Below, one piece after another: positions 44,256 through 51,873 of a stretch of 64,000 nucleotides of DNA. How positions within the stretch are numbered: the stretch's first letter is position 1; every line of letters starts with the position of its first letter. Origin of the DNA: Marinobacter litoralis (GTDB taxonomy: Bacteria; Pseudomonadota; Gammaproteobacteria; Pseudomonadales; Oleiphilaceae); assembly GCF_003336705.1 (NCBI RefSeq), contig NZ_QMDL01000001.1, positions 496,001 to 560,000 on the forward strand, in the 5' to 3' direction. The notes under the pieces were generated by a model, which worked only from the letters and a program-made list of their open reading frames with translations, made no database searches and was not told where the DNA came from. The position numbers and the translations under genes were made by a program.

Positions 44256-44662
44256 TACCAGAGCCCTCCTCGAAGGGTATCAATCCGCTTATACGTCTCG
44301 TACAGCGCTCCAAAATCTCCACTCTCGATCACTTCCAGTGGAGTGCGGCCGTGGAAATAGGGGTTATGGTTTTTTTTGTTCATGAAACCATAAACGTTAT
44401 CTCGGTTCTCAAACACGATCCGTAGCGCCTGGTGCATGTTCAGTAGATAGCTCAAGCGGGTCAGCTGGTCACGATCAAGGCGAGCCTGGGAAGGATCATT
44501 CCGATACTTGTAGAACGTCGCCTTGGGCAAGCGAAGAATAGCCATGGACTGTTCTGCGGAGCATCCCCATTTTTCAAGGATATTCAAAACCGCTTTCAGA
44601 CCCGCAGAACCCATGCGCTTCAGGTCGGCGTGCTTGTGTGTGCTGAAATCAGATGTATTCAT
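44255..44662 (-). CDS. Xre/MbcA/ParS-type antitoxin (DUF2384)
   Basis: The start at 44662 has GGAG 8 bases upstream and gives 135 residues. The N-terminal part contains a helix-turn-helix-like region (SMAILRLPKATFYKYRND); the C-terminal DUF2384 part contains LDRDQLTRLSYLLNMHQAL and the family motif NPYFHGRTPLEVIESGDFGALYE-type sequence with the HxGxTPLE pattern. The C-terminus normally inserts into the toxin active site. Upstream palindromes suggest autoregulation. Confidence 0.9.
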   Translation of the reverse strand: MNTSDFSTHKHADLKRMGSAGLKAVLNILEKWGCSAEQSMAILRLPKATFYKYRNDPSQARLDRDQLTRLSYLLNMHQALRIVFENRDNVYGFMNKKNHNPYFHGRTPLEVIESGDFGALYETYKRIDTLRGGLW

Positions 44663-44695
44663 GCTCGATCTCCGTAGAGATAAATATTTCAATCT

Positions 44696-44738
44696 GTCTC
44701 ATTGTGGACAAAATTCATCGAAATGTCTACAAAGAGAC
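44696..44738. promoter_or_regulatory. Putative autoregulatory operator of the RES/Xre module
   Basis: GTCTCATTGTGGACA (44696-44710) and TGTCTACAAAGAGAC (44724-44738) form an inverted repeat matching at 13 of 15 positions, 34 bases before the antitoxin start. A second dyad TGTCT-N8-AGACA follows at 44797-44814. Both share GTCT/AGAC half-sites, as expected for an Xre-type antitoxin binding its own promoter. Confidence 0.6.
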
Positions 44739-44885
44739 GAGGAAGGGCTGTTCCTTTCCGAGAGGCATCTGTCTTAACTAGATCTCTGTCTGGACTTGTC
44801 TGAGCATTGAGACAGCATCGTCTCGGCGATTCTCGGCACGGTCATAATTGATTGCTAGTCTCAATTCGTCCTAATTTATTTAAAC

Positions 44886-44904
44886 CATCATCTACCAGAT
44901 GATG
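44886..44904. repeat. Short perfect hairpin in accessory intergenic gap
   Basis: CATCATCT and AGATGATG form a perfect 8-base stem with an ACC loop, followed by ATTTTATAAT. The T-run is too weak for a confident terminator call and TATAAT could be a promoter -10 box. The function is undecided. The gap 44663-45045 shows no convincing gene. Confidence 0.4.
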
Positions 44905-44933
44905 ATTTTATAATGTGGCTCTGGGCGATAACA

Positions 44934-44960
44934 CCCAACCCAACCCAACCCAACCCAACC
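44934..44960. repeat. CCCAA pentanucleotide microsatellite
   Basis: Five tandem copies of CCCAA plus CC lie in the loop of a TAACACC...GGTGTTA inverted repeat. They are intergenic, upstream of repeat copy B. Confidence 0.9.
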
Positions 44961-44965
44961 GGTCC

Positions 44966-44984
44966 GGTGTTAGCTCCTAACGCC
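44966..44984. repeat. Repeat copy B flanking the toxin-antitoxin module
   Basis: GGTGTTAGCTCCTAACGCC matches copy A (43537-43555) at all but two positions, and CTGGG follows within a few bases in both. The two copies bracket the RES/Xre pair at a distance of about 1.43 kb. This copy pairs with TAACACC at 44930-44936 to make a hairpin. Confidence 0.55.
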
Positions 44985-45045
44985 GTTCTGGGAGTACTAT
45001 TGAACGTATCTGTATTGCTTGGAACTAAATACGGAGCGCGCCACC

Positions 45046-45288
45046 ATGACAATTAACCGCCCAACAGAAAAAGAACTCTTGGAAGGCCTGGATGCTCATG
45101 CGTCTCACGCTGATGAACTGGCGCAGCCACTGCCCCAAGAACTAAACCCGCTGGAGCGCCAAGAAGGTTCCGTTCAGGATTATGCTCGGCCGACGGATCA
45201 AGTCTGGGATGTTTTTTTTAACTCCGACGAGGGTGTGACAGAAGACTTTATGGAGGACCGAGAACAACCAAGGAAAGGCCGGGAATAA
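45046..45288 (+). CDS. Small acidic protein, possible antitoxin
   Basis: The start at 45046 (ATG, GGAG 9 bases upstream) gives 80 residues; a TTG nine codons earlier is less likely. The family is not certain. The C-terminal tail VWDVFFNSDEGVTEDFMEDR resembles the tail of VapB/AbrB-type antitoxins, while the N-terminal ELLEGLDAHASHADELA is not recognised. A 35-codon frame overlaps its stop (45288-45395) with no recognisable product. No toxin gene is adjacent. Confidence 0.55.
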   Translation: MTINRPTEKELLEGLDAHASHADELAQPLPQELNPLERQEGSVQDYARPTDQVWDVFFNSDEGVTEDFMEDREQPRKGRE

Positions 45289-45400
45289 TGGTCCTCGATG
45301 ACGAAAAAGCCAAAGGCCATGTGGGGCTGGCTGAAATCCGGAGATCCTTGGGTAGAGGTACCGAGATAAATGCACAAGCTCTTGTTATATCCTGAGGACC

Positions 45401-45862
45401 ATGGTGATGACAAACGAAGACACTCTCTCGCGGAATGCCGACCTGGCTTTCTATGAACTGATGGGTTCTACGGGGGGAGTAGAGCTTAAAGCTTTCTCTA
45501 CTGCGGAATTGATTGAGTCTGGCCAAGTGCCCGCTGGTGTTGTTTATGGGCTTGCAGGCTGTCTCAAAACCGACTGTAAAGACACGTTAAAACTTCTGAA
45601 AATATCGCGCTCTACCTTCTATCGACGCAAGCGGTCAGGGGTTCTGAATAGCGACGAGGCTTATCGGGTTTACCGATACGTGCGGCTCTATGCACTCATC
45701 CACACCCTGTTTCACGGTGATGCTGATTCTGCACTTGAGTGGTTGAATAAACCGGTTTATGTACTCGGAAGTAAAACTCCGCTCCAGCACGCTGAAACTG
45801 AAAGGGGGGCTCACGAAGTTGAGACCTTAATCGGGCGGATACAGCACGGCATTCCATCGTGA
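45401..45862 (+). CDS. Orphan Xre/MbcA/ParS-type antitoxin (DUF2384)
   Basis: The 153-residue protein (the ATG at 45407 is also possible) resembles the antitoxin at 44255-44662. It has a helix-turn-helix-like region (TLKLLKISRSTFYRRKRSG, near residue 65) and a C-terminal ALEWLNKPVYVLGSKTPLQHAE with the NKPVY-x-L-x4-P motif typical of DUF2384. No RES toxin follows; the next gene is on the opposite strand. It may be a leftover of a lost module or a standalone regulator. Confidence 0.8.
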   Translation: MVMTNEDTLSRNADLAFYELMGSTGGVELKAFSTAELIESGQVPAGVVYGLAGCLKTDCKDTLKLLKISRSTFYRRKRSGVLNSDEAYRVYRYVRLYALIHTLFHGDADSALEWLNKPVYVLGSKTPLQHAETERGAHEVETLIGRIQHGIPS

Positions 45863-45868
45863 CAGCAA

Positions 45869-46336
45869 TCAAGCGCGCCAAAGCACAATACCGTCTTGAG
45901 CGACGTTATGAAGCAGCTCCGGATTGGAGTAAACCTTCGGGTTGACCCATTCACGCTCCCAGACCGGCAAGGCCTGAATCAAAACGCCGGTTTCAGCGAG
46001 CACATCAAAAGCTAGCCTTGCCATCGCCAGCTTAGTGTCCACGAGATCTCCGGACTGTCCGGCCAAAATCACCGCGACATCGGCATCGCTTTCGTCGTGA
46101 TAATCACCACGGGCCCGGCTACCAAACAGAATCAGTTCAACCGCATCAAATCTGCCCAACAGTTTTTCGCGAAAGACGAGTACCGCCTCCCGAATATCCA
46201 CTTGGTCACCCATAACAACTCGTTCGAGGCCAACCGGCGTAGCTTGATCCCAGTCTCGAAGCTCTTCTGGCATGGGCGCGTTGGGGTCACACTGGGCCAC
46301 CAAGTCACTCAAGCTGTAAGATTTTTTTTCCTTCAT
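45869..46336 (-). CDS. MNT-type nucleotidyltransferase with an antitoxin-like N-terminal tail
   Basis: I start at 46336 (ATG); a GTG lies one codon earlier. The 155-residue protein contains the minimal nucleotidyltransferase motif FGSRARGDYHDESDADV near residues 90-106 (GS plus DxD), as in MNT antitoxins that AMPylate HEPN toxins. The first 35 residues (YSLSDLVAQCDPNAPMPEEL) resemble the C-terminal tail of MazE/ChpS-type antitoxins, suggesting a fusion. No HEPN gene is found nearby. It starts just after the frameshifted small gene on the same strand. Confidence 0.8.
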   Translation of the reverse strand: MKEKKSYSLSDLVAQCDPNAPMPEELRDWDQATPVGLERVVMGDQVDIREAVLVFREKLLGRFDAVELILFGSRARGDYHDESDADVAVILAGQSGDLVDTKLAMARLAFDVLAETGVLIQALPVWEREWVNPKVYSNPELLHNVAQDGIVLWRA

Positions 46337-46340
46337 CACT

Positions 46341-46575
46341 TTACCTTCGGGAGCCTCTACGCCCCCGGATCACAGCGGCCTTCAGCGCTACGGTTTCTGG
46401 ATTGGAGAACCTATCTGGCGCCTGGTATTCGCCATCCCACTCCTGAGCATGCCGATACCGGACCACTTGTTCGTGTGTGAGGTCAACAATATCATCAAAC
46501 CCGGTTTCGTAGCCCTCGACTAGCACGGGCATCTCAGGCGGTAGGGCTTTCAGTTATCAAGTCTTCTACTGTCAT
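46341..46575 (-). pseudogene. Frameshifted small conserved protein
   Basis: A good ATG with GGAG upstream (46575) begins MTVEDLI. In the next frame the sequence then continues LKALPPEMPVLVEGYETGFD and runs to the stop at 46341 (ending RRGSRR). Joined, they give a protein of about 78 residues whose opening matches the widespread MTV-x-x-LI...LPP-x-x-PVLVEGYE pattern. Read without the shift, translation stops after 13 codons. This is a one-base frameshift near 46553, from decay, sequencing error or possibly slippage. An internal ATG at 46532 would give 63 residues. Confidence 0.65.
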
Positions 46576-46603
46576 TCCGGCTCTCCGGTCAAATTTGACC
46601 ACC

Positions 46604-47236
46604 TCAAATTTCCACCACAATCGGCGCGTTCCGCGGCTCATACCGTGCGGTGCAGGTACTGGCGTTAACCAGCTTCGTTTGCCCCCGCAGGTATTCCCCG
46701 TAGCCTTCATGGATATGGCCGAAAATGTGCGCTTTGAGTGAGAGTTTCTGAATTCGATCAAGCAAATCAATGCAGCCAACATTCTGGCATTTGAATCCGA
46801 GGTTTGCCTCATCACCAATGCCTTTTGGTGGTCCGTGGGTGATCAGCACATCAGTATTGTCCGGAATGAGTCGCCATTTCTGATGCAACTGCTGTCCACG
46901 CTCCAGCATAAACGCCCAATCCATAAAGGTGGGTGTCCAGGGCGACCCCCAGAATCGAACACCCTGAATCTCGACGCCGCTGTCTTCCAGGTAAATGGCA
47001 TTCGTCAGTGCCTGATGTGCTAATTCCGGAGTTTCCTGGAAAGCCCAGTCGTGGTTGCCGGCAATTACAATTTTGTGCCGGTGCGGCAGCGTTCCGAGCC
47101 AGTCATTGAGGTCTTCGATATTTTCCAGTGTGCCCTGGCCTAGGCTGTCACCGGCATGGATCAGCACGTCTCCATCGGGAATATCCGGAATACGACGGTG
47201 TAGGCTATGGGTATCTGAAATACAGACTAATTTCAT
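46604..47236 (-). CDS. Metallophosphoesterase
   Basis: The start at 47236 overlaps the exonuclease stop by four bases and has GGAGAGG upstream. The 210-residue calcineurin-like protein has all motifs in order: ISDTH (residues 5-9), HAGDSLG, AGNHDW, LITHGPP and FGHIHEGYG. These bind two metal ions and hydrolyse phosphomono- or diesters. The substrate is unknown. It forms a two-gene unit with the exonuclease. Confidence 0.9.
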   Translation of the reverse strand: MKLVCISDTHSLHRRIPDIPDGDVLIHAGDSLGQGTLENIEDLNDWLGTLPHRHKIVIAGNHDWAFQETPELAHQALTNAIYLEDSGVEIQGVRFWGSPWTPTFMDWAFMLERGQQLHQKWRLIPDNTDVLITHGPPKGIGDEANLGFKCQNVGCIDLLDRIQKLSLKAHIFGHIHEGYGEYLRGQTKLVNASTCTARYEPRNAPIVVEI

Positions 47237-47838
47237 ACCGTCCTCTCCGGTGATGTCAGTAACTCGGACTCTAATGACCATTCCATATACGGCAGCAAAC
47301 GAACAATGTTCCGAGCATCATCCACGCCCCGATGGTGGCTGCCCTCAAAGGCGAGATCATGAAAAGCCAAAGCGCTGGCCAGACCGTTCTTTTTCTTTTG
47401 GCCGGTGGTGCGTCGCCAAATTCGTTTCAGGTTCAGGTGAGGGCGAGCCAGAATAGCGGGCTGCGCCCCGTCCAGCAGGCTTTGGGCTTCCAGGTGCAAG
47501 CGGTCATAGTTACCCCAGCTGCACCAGATGAAATCGTCTGATAAATCACCTAGCCAGCTATTCATGGCTTTAACCGCCTCGGGCAGTGTGGGCGAAGCAT
47601 CAGCCATTGACTGGGTGATGCCGGTCAACTCGGTGCAAAAGCTGCTCAGTGCAGGATTCCGGATTGGCCTAACGAGAAACGATTGGGTGTCCAGGAGCTC
47701 CCCTTGTCGAGTCGCAAGAGCACAACCGAGTTCGATGATCTCCATGTTGTGGATACCTTGGCCCTCGCCATCAGGGGTTGTTTGGCTTCCCCAGCAGGTT
47801 GCCTCGAGGTCGACTACTAGGATCGATTTATCACGCAT
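47233..47838 (-). CDS. DEDDh-family 3'-5' exonuclease
   Basis: The 201-residue protein has the exonuclease motifs: D10 and E12 in VVDLEATCW, the central SWGNYDRLHLE block with a conserved Asp, and HHRGVDDARN near residue 175 with the DEDDh His and Asp. It resembles the ERI1/KapD and RNase T-like exonucleases that trim RNA or single-stranded DNA. It overlaps the downstream phosphoesterase by four bases. Confidence 0.9.
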   Translation of the reverse strand: MRDKSILVVDLEATCWGSQTTPDGEGQGIHNMEIIELGCALATRQGELLDTQSFLVRPIRNPALSSFCTELTGITQSMADASPTLPEAVKAMNSWLGDLSDDFIWCSWGNYDRLHLEAQSLLDGAQPAILARPHLNLKRIWRRTTGQKKKNGLASALAFHDLAFEGSHHRGVDDARNIVRLLPYMEWSLESELLTSPERTV

Positions 47839-47879
47839 TTTTCTTGTCCGGGTACTCGGTTTGGAATCTCAAAAAGCGG

Positions 47880-48110
47880 ATGTACCGATTGTAGGGGGTG
47901 GTTACAATCATTGTGTCCGGGGTTGTGCAGGCAGCGTTCGAGGTTTCCGACGATGCCATCCTCCAATAGCTCCAGCTCCAGCTCCAGCTCCAGCTCCAAC
48001 TCCAACAGTTGCCCGGTACACCGTATTCTTCTAGCAGCCTCGCAAGTGTACTCGGGAACAGCGGTGAGCAAAGTTCGGCGGCAGTAACATTGATGGCCAC
48101 GTTGTTCCCA
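47880..48110 (-). pseudogene. EAL-domain (cyclic-di-GMP phosphodiesterase) remnant
   Basis: On the minus strand, one frame reads MAINVTAAELCSPLFPSTLA and LARLLEEYGVPGN, which matches the part of EAL domains just before the LELE motif. A neighbouring frame then reads LLELELELELEL...LLEDGIVGN, which matches the motif itself. The two are joined by a frameshift at the start of a CTCCAG hexanucleotide repeat. The GGDEF/EAL flanks and the catalytic EAL are absent, so the gene is dead. The whole 47839-48176 gap contains nothing else. Confidence 0.7.
47965..48007. repeat. CTCCAG hexanucleotide microsatellite
   Basis: Five CTCCAG units followed by two CTCCAA units lie in the EAL remnant, encoding alternating Leu-Glu on the minus strand in one frame and Trp-Ser in another. 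Slippage within it could explain the frameshift. Confidence 0.85.
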
Positions 48111-48176
48111 TTGCAACTAAGGCTTCAGCATCCCGTTAAAATTCTAGTTTGAAATTAGTTTCCACTTTGTGCTTTG

Positions 48177-49073
48177 TCAATCGTGCTGATTATCCAGCGG
48201 TCGAACTGTTCTCAGAACATCGTAAAGCGCACGAGTGGCCGCTGACTGTTCACGTTCACGATGCCAGATGAGCCCTACCGGTTTCTCAATAGGGAAGTCT
48301 TGCAACTTCAAAATCTTCGCCCCCAAAGCTTTCATTTGTGGGGCGCATAGCGCTGGCACAACGCTAACCCCCAAGCCGGTGGCGACCATCTTGCCTACCG
48401 TGGATAGTTGATGCGCTTCAAGTTCCGTTTTCAGAACCAGATTGCGGTCTCGTAGGCTGTCTTCAAGGTAGGCTTGCACCGCCGATGGTTTCTGCAGAGA
48501 GATAAACGCATGTTCCAGAAGTGCTTCCCACTCTACGCGATCTTCGCGTTCAGATAGGGTTCCGGGCGGGACAATTGCCACAAATTGATCATTAAAAAGT
48601 GGTTCGAATGCCAGCGATGCAGGGTAGGGCTTGAAGCCAATTCCAAGCTCTACTTGACCGATCTGAACCATATCGATCACGTCTTCATTAATGACATCGT
48701 GCACCTGCACTGAAATCTTCGGATGTAAGGCCCGAAACTGCTTCAGGGCATTTGGTAGCACATTAATCGCAAAGGATGGCATAGCGGCAACGCTCACTTT
48801 GCCAATTCCAAGAGAAAAGCGCTGCTGCAGTTCGTGGTGAACGGAATCCCAGTCAGCAAGTAGCTTCCTTGCTAGCGGCAGTAACGACTCGCCTTCGGGT
48901 GTCAACTGCACCGAGCGAGTGGTTCTTACGAACACCTTTCCGCCCAAACTTTCCTCAAGGCCTTTGATGGCCATGCTCAAAGCCGACTGTGATGTATGCA
49001 GCCTTTCACTGGCGATGACGAAACTGAGGGTTTCGGCCACCGCAAGAAATGATCGAAGTTGTTTAACGTTCAT
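48177..49073 (-). CDS. LysR-family transcriptional regulator
   Basis: The 298-residue protein opens MNVKQLRSFLAVAETLSFVI with the helix-turn-helix ASERLHTSQSALSMAIKGLE, followed by VRTTRSVQLTPEGESLL and the effector domain. It is divergent from the CoA-transferase operon across a 146-base gap containing two TTCGAA sites, so it likely activates scoAB in response to a metabolite. Confidence 0.92.
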   Translation of the reverse strand: MNVKQLRSFLAVAETLSFVIASERLHTSQSALSMAIKGLEESLGGKVFVRTTRSVQLTPEGESLLPLARKLLADWDSVHHELQQRFSLGIGKVSVAAMPSFAINVLPNALKQFRALHPKISVQVHDVINEDVIDMVQIGQVELGIGFKPYPASLAFEPLFNDQFVAIVPPGTLSEREDRVEWEALLEHAFISLQKPSAVQAYLEDSLRDRNLVLKTELEAHQLSTVGKMVATGLGVSVVPALCAPQMKALGAKILKLQDFPIEKPVGLIWHREREQSAATRALYDVLRTVRPLDNQHD

Positions 49074-49129
49074 CGGGCTCTACTATGTGGTATGTGTAGA
49101 CAGCATTCTACTGCAGGATTGTTTCGGAT

Positions 49130-49149
49130 TTCGAAATAATTGCTTCGAA
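49130..49149. promoter_or_regulatory. Putative LysR-binding site between divergent genes
   Basis: Two self-palindromic TTCGAA hexamers lie 14 bases apart (49130-49135 and 49144-49149), about 57 bases from the LysR start and 70 from the CoA-transferase start. A LysR role is inferred from position. Confidence 0.35.
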
Positions 49150-49219
49150 AAATTCGATTAAATAAATAAACCCTGTTCGCAATAATGGTTTTTCATCAAC
49201 AAGAAACAACGAGGTTCAA

Positions 49220-49918
49220 ATGGCTGGATTCGATAAGCGCGTGTCTTCTTACGAGGAGGCTTTGGAAGGCTTGGCAGATGGCATGACCATTCTGGCCGGT
49301 GGCTTTGGTTTGTGTGGCATCCCGGAAAATTTGATCGCCGAGATCAAGCGCCGAGGTAATCGCGACCTGACCGTGGTCTCCAATAACTGTGGCGTGGATG
49401 GTTTCGGTTTGGGCTTGTTGTTGGAAGACCGCCAGATTAGCCGAATGATTGCGTCTTACGTGGGCGAGAACAAACTGTTCGAGCAGCAGCTATTAAACGG
49501 CGAGTTAGAGGTTGAATTGACTCCCCAAGGCAATCTCGCGGAGCGTGTGCGCGCTGGTGGTGCAGGTATTCCTGCCTTTTACACAGCAACCGGATATGGC
49601 ACGCAAGTCGCAGAAGGCAAAGAAGTGCGTGAATTCGATGGCCGAAACTACGTTCTGGAGCAGGCGATCACCGGCGATATTGCCATCGTGAAAGGCTGGA
49701 AAGCGGACACCTATGGCAACGTCATCTATCGACATACGGCCAAGAACTTCAATCCGCTGATGGCCACGGCCGGAAAGATCACCGTTGTTGAAGTGGAAGA
49801 GATCGTAGAGGCGGGCGAGCTGGATCCGGCAGAGATACATACGCCAGGCATATATGTTGATCGCCTGATTTGCGGCACTTTTGAGAAACGAATTGAGCAG
49901 CGCACCATCAGGGCCTGA
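49220..49918 (+). CDS. scoA: 3-Oxoacid CoA-transferase subunit A
   Basis: The 232-residue protein is the A subunit of a succinyl-CoA:3-ketoacid CoA-transferase. [14 protein letters not shown] near residue 26 is the family glycine motif, and [21 protein letters not shown] follows. The two-subunit enzyme moves CoA between succinyl-CoA and acetoacetate, which links ketone-body or fatty and aromatic acid breakdown to the TCA cycle. The related PcaI family acts on 3-oxoadipate, and I cannot exclude it. It pairs with the following B subunit. Confidence 0.9.
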   Translation: MAGFDKRVSSYEEALEGLADGMTILAGGFGLCGIPENLIAEIKRRGNRDLTVVSNNCGVDGFGLGLLLEDRQISRMIASYVGENKLFEQQLLNGELEVELTPQGNLAERVRAGGAGIPAFYTATGYGTQVAEGKEVREFDGRNYVLEQAITGDIAIVKGWKADTYGNVIYRHTAKNFNPLMATAGKITVVEVEEIVEAGELDPAEIHTPGIYVDRLICGTFEKRIEQRTIRA

Positions 49919-49955
49919 TAACGGAAAACAACTAATTCAAATTCGGGAGAATCAC

Positions 49956-50612
49956 ATGGCTTTATCACGAGAGCAGATGGCAAAGCGTGTTGCCTGCGAA
50001 CTGAAAGATGGTTTCTATGTCAATCTTGGCATCGGTATTCCTACCCTGGTGGCCAACTATGTGCCAGACGATATATCGGTGATGCTGCAGTCGGAGAATG
50101 GACTGCTTGGCATGGGCGCATTTCCTACCGAAGAAGAGATCGATGCCGATATGATCAATGCCGGCAAGCAAACCGTAACCGCGCGTACTGGGGCATCGAT
50201 TGTCGATTCGGCAGAATCCTTTGCAATGATCCGCGGTGGGCACATTGATTTGACGGTGCTGGGTGCTTTTGAAGTGGATGCGCAAGGCAACATCGCATCG
50301 TGGATGGTACCGGGTAAATTGGTCAAAGGAATGGGCGGTGCGATGGATCTGGTTGCAGGCGCAGAAAACATCATTGTCACAATGACGCATGCCTCGAAAA
50401 CCGGCGAATCCAAACTGTTGAGCAAGTGCGAGCTGCCTTTGACAGGGGCGGGCTGCATTAAAAGAGTTCTGACTGATTTGGCGTACCTGGAAATCGAAAA
50501 CGGTACCTTTATATTGAAAGAGCGGGCACCGGGCGTTTCTGTTGAAGAAATAGCAGAAAAGACCGCCGGGCCGCTTGTTATTCCTGATTATGTTCCAGAA
50601 ATGGCAGTATAA
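49956..50612 (+). CDS. scoB: 3-Oxoacid CoA-transferase subunit B
   Basis: The ATG at 49956 has GGGAGA 7 bases upstream; an in-frame ATG at 49881 lies inside scoA. The 218-residue protein carries the catalytic glutamate E47 in QSENGLLGMG, which forms the CoA-thioester intermediate, and GGHIDLTVLGAFEVD near residue 95. It lies 37 bases downstream of scoA in the same operon under the divergent LysR. Confidence 0.92.
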   Translation: MALSREQMAKRVACELKDGFYVNLGIGIPTLVANYVPDDISVMLQSENGLLGMGAFPTEEEIDADMINAGKQTVTARTGASIVDSAESFAMIRGGHIDLTVLGAFEVDAQGNIASWMVPGKLVKGMGGAMDLVAGAENIIVTMTHASKTGESKLLSKCELPLTGAGCIKRVLTDLAYLEIENGTFILKERAPGVSVEEIAEKTAGPLVIPDYVPEMAV

Positions 50613-50644
50613 GCTGCCGTAAGCTAGCTTTTCATGGTCGGTTT

Positions 50645-50667
50645 GAACCTGCTCCTACGGCAGGTTC
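50645..50667. terminator. Bidirectional hairpin between scoB and the convergent gene
   Basis: GAACCTGC (50645-50652) and GCAGGTTC (50660-50667) form a perfect 8-base stem with a 7-base loop, 33 bases after the scoB stop. T residues are few, so termination is plausible but not strong. It overlaps the 3' end of the gene at 50655-51662. Confidence 0.45.
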
Positions 50668-51662
50668 TTCCGCCAATGCTTCACACGAACCTGCCCCTTT
50701 ATCGCATCGATTATTTCATTGATCAGCGAAATCAAAGCCTCTTGATCGCTGTCTTCTTCTTCCGTCGAGCTCGGATCAGGTAGCAGGGCGTTTACGATGT
50801 CCTCAATAAAAGCGTGATTGGAAGACGACGCCAGATCTTCAAGTATCTGGTGGATGACATTGGCGACGATATCCCCTACAGCATTTTCCAACGTGTCCTG
50901 AATGGTCGGCCCGACCACTGGCAGATATTTGAGCCGGGACAGCTCAAGATTTTGTTTTAACGCATGGTCAACCCGGTCTTCCAGATAGGCGCGCAATGCG
51001 CCCCGGTTTGGCATATAGCCTTGCTCCGCGGCATTCGCGACTCGGTCAGACAACCAGTCTGCGAGCATGGCTTTTCGAGGGTATAGAATGTCGTTCTGGA
51101 TTCGGTCGAATAGCGGCGAGCCTTGTTGAATCTCGTGCTGGACGCCGGTCAGCACCTTGATAACAATTCGGTCCGAGAGCTCTTCCATAAACGCGTCGAA
51201 ATAAAACGCAAAGAACGTATAGATGCGGGTATTGGTGAAATCAATGATCTTGTATTGCTGAAGCCGGTAGGCGATGGAAATAATCCGTAGCACCCGCAGA
51301 AAACGAAAGCTGCCAATCGGGATACAGCCCAGCAGGTCGTACCAGTGAATGAACGGGTAGAAGTACCAGCGGTCGTAGATCTTCGCTTTAATGGAGTAGC
51401 CCCACCGGATGACGAATTCACTCAGGAAGATCGACACGAAGATCATATCGTAGAAGATGAACCGTTCATGAATAGGGTGGTAGGCAGACTGTACGGCCGG
51501 CAGGTAATCTTTCAGCAGGTTCTGCACGGCAACGAAGTCATAGATGGAATCCCAGATAATGAATGCCAGGTTGACGATCAGCAGTCCCAGCATGGCAAAG
51601 TCAATGAGGAGCCAGATCATCTGATGGCTGGATTTCAGGTTTTCACGGTTGATCCTGAGCAT
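50655..51662 (-). CDS. Voltage-sensor-like membrane protein, function unknown
   Basis: The 335-residue protein begins with four hydrophobic segments in the first 150 residues. The fourth includes FRFLRVLRIISIAYRLQQYK, regularly spaced arginines as in S4 voltage-sensor helices. No pore loop with a selectivity filter is seen. The C-terminal 190 residues are soluble and helical (DWLSDRVANAAEQGY, VIHQILEDLASSSNHAF) with an acidic tail. It may be a voltage-sensing domain coupled to a cytoplasmic regulator, but this is inference. The family is conserved in related bacteria as far as I know, with no assigned function. Confidence 0.65.
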   Translation of the reverse strand: MLRINRENLKSSHQMIWLLIDFAMLGLLIVNLAFIIWDSIYDFVAVQNLLKDYLPAVQSAYHPIHERFIFYDMIFVSIFLSEFVIRWGYSIKAKIYDRWYFYPFIHWYDLLGCIPIGSFRFLRVLRIISIAYRLQQYKIIDFTNTRIYTFFAFYFDAFMEELSDRIVIKVLTGVQHEIQQGSPLFDRIQNDILYPRKAMLADWLSDRVANAAEQGYMPNRGALRAYLEDRVDHALKQNLELSRLKYLPVVGPTIQDTLENAVGDIVANVIHQILEDLASSSNHAFIEDIVNALLPDPSSTEEEDSDQEALISLINEIIDAIKGQVRVKHWRKNLP

Positions 51663-51873
51663 TCTCGTTACCTGTGGGTGAAGCGGGAACCAGTCATAAG
51701 TCTATGACAGGGTAGCCTATTTTCACCTCAGGCACGACTTTATGACAGCGCCTGGCAAAGCTCAAATGCCGGCGTAAACTCGGTTTATTTGGTGGAACAG
51801 GCATAGCACGTGAGTGGGGGGACCGGTAAACTCCGAGGTCTAACTCCACGTTTCATAAAACAATCTGGTTGGG

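Noticed and set aside
44934..44960. CCCAA repeats considered as a CRISPR or iteron array
   Set aside because: The unit is only five bases with no spacers, so it is a simple microsatellite; no cas or replication genes are near.
45288..45395. 35-codon frame overlapping the small acidic protein gene, considered as its toxin
   Set aside because: Too short, no recognisable toxin features, and its end lies just before the ribosome site of the next gene.
47528..48034. Plus-strand open frame across the CTCCAG repeat
   Set aside because: It reads antisense to the exonuclease and through the microsatellite; the EAL similarity is on the other strand.
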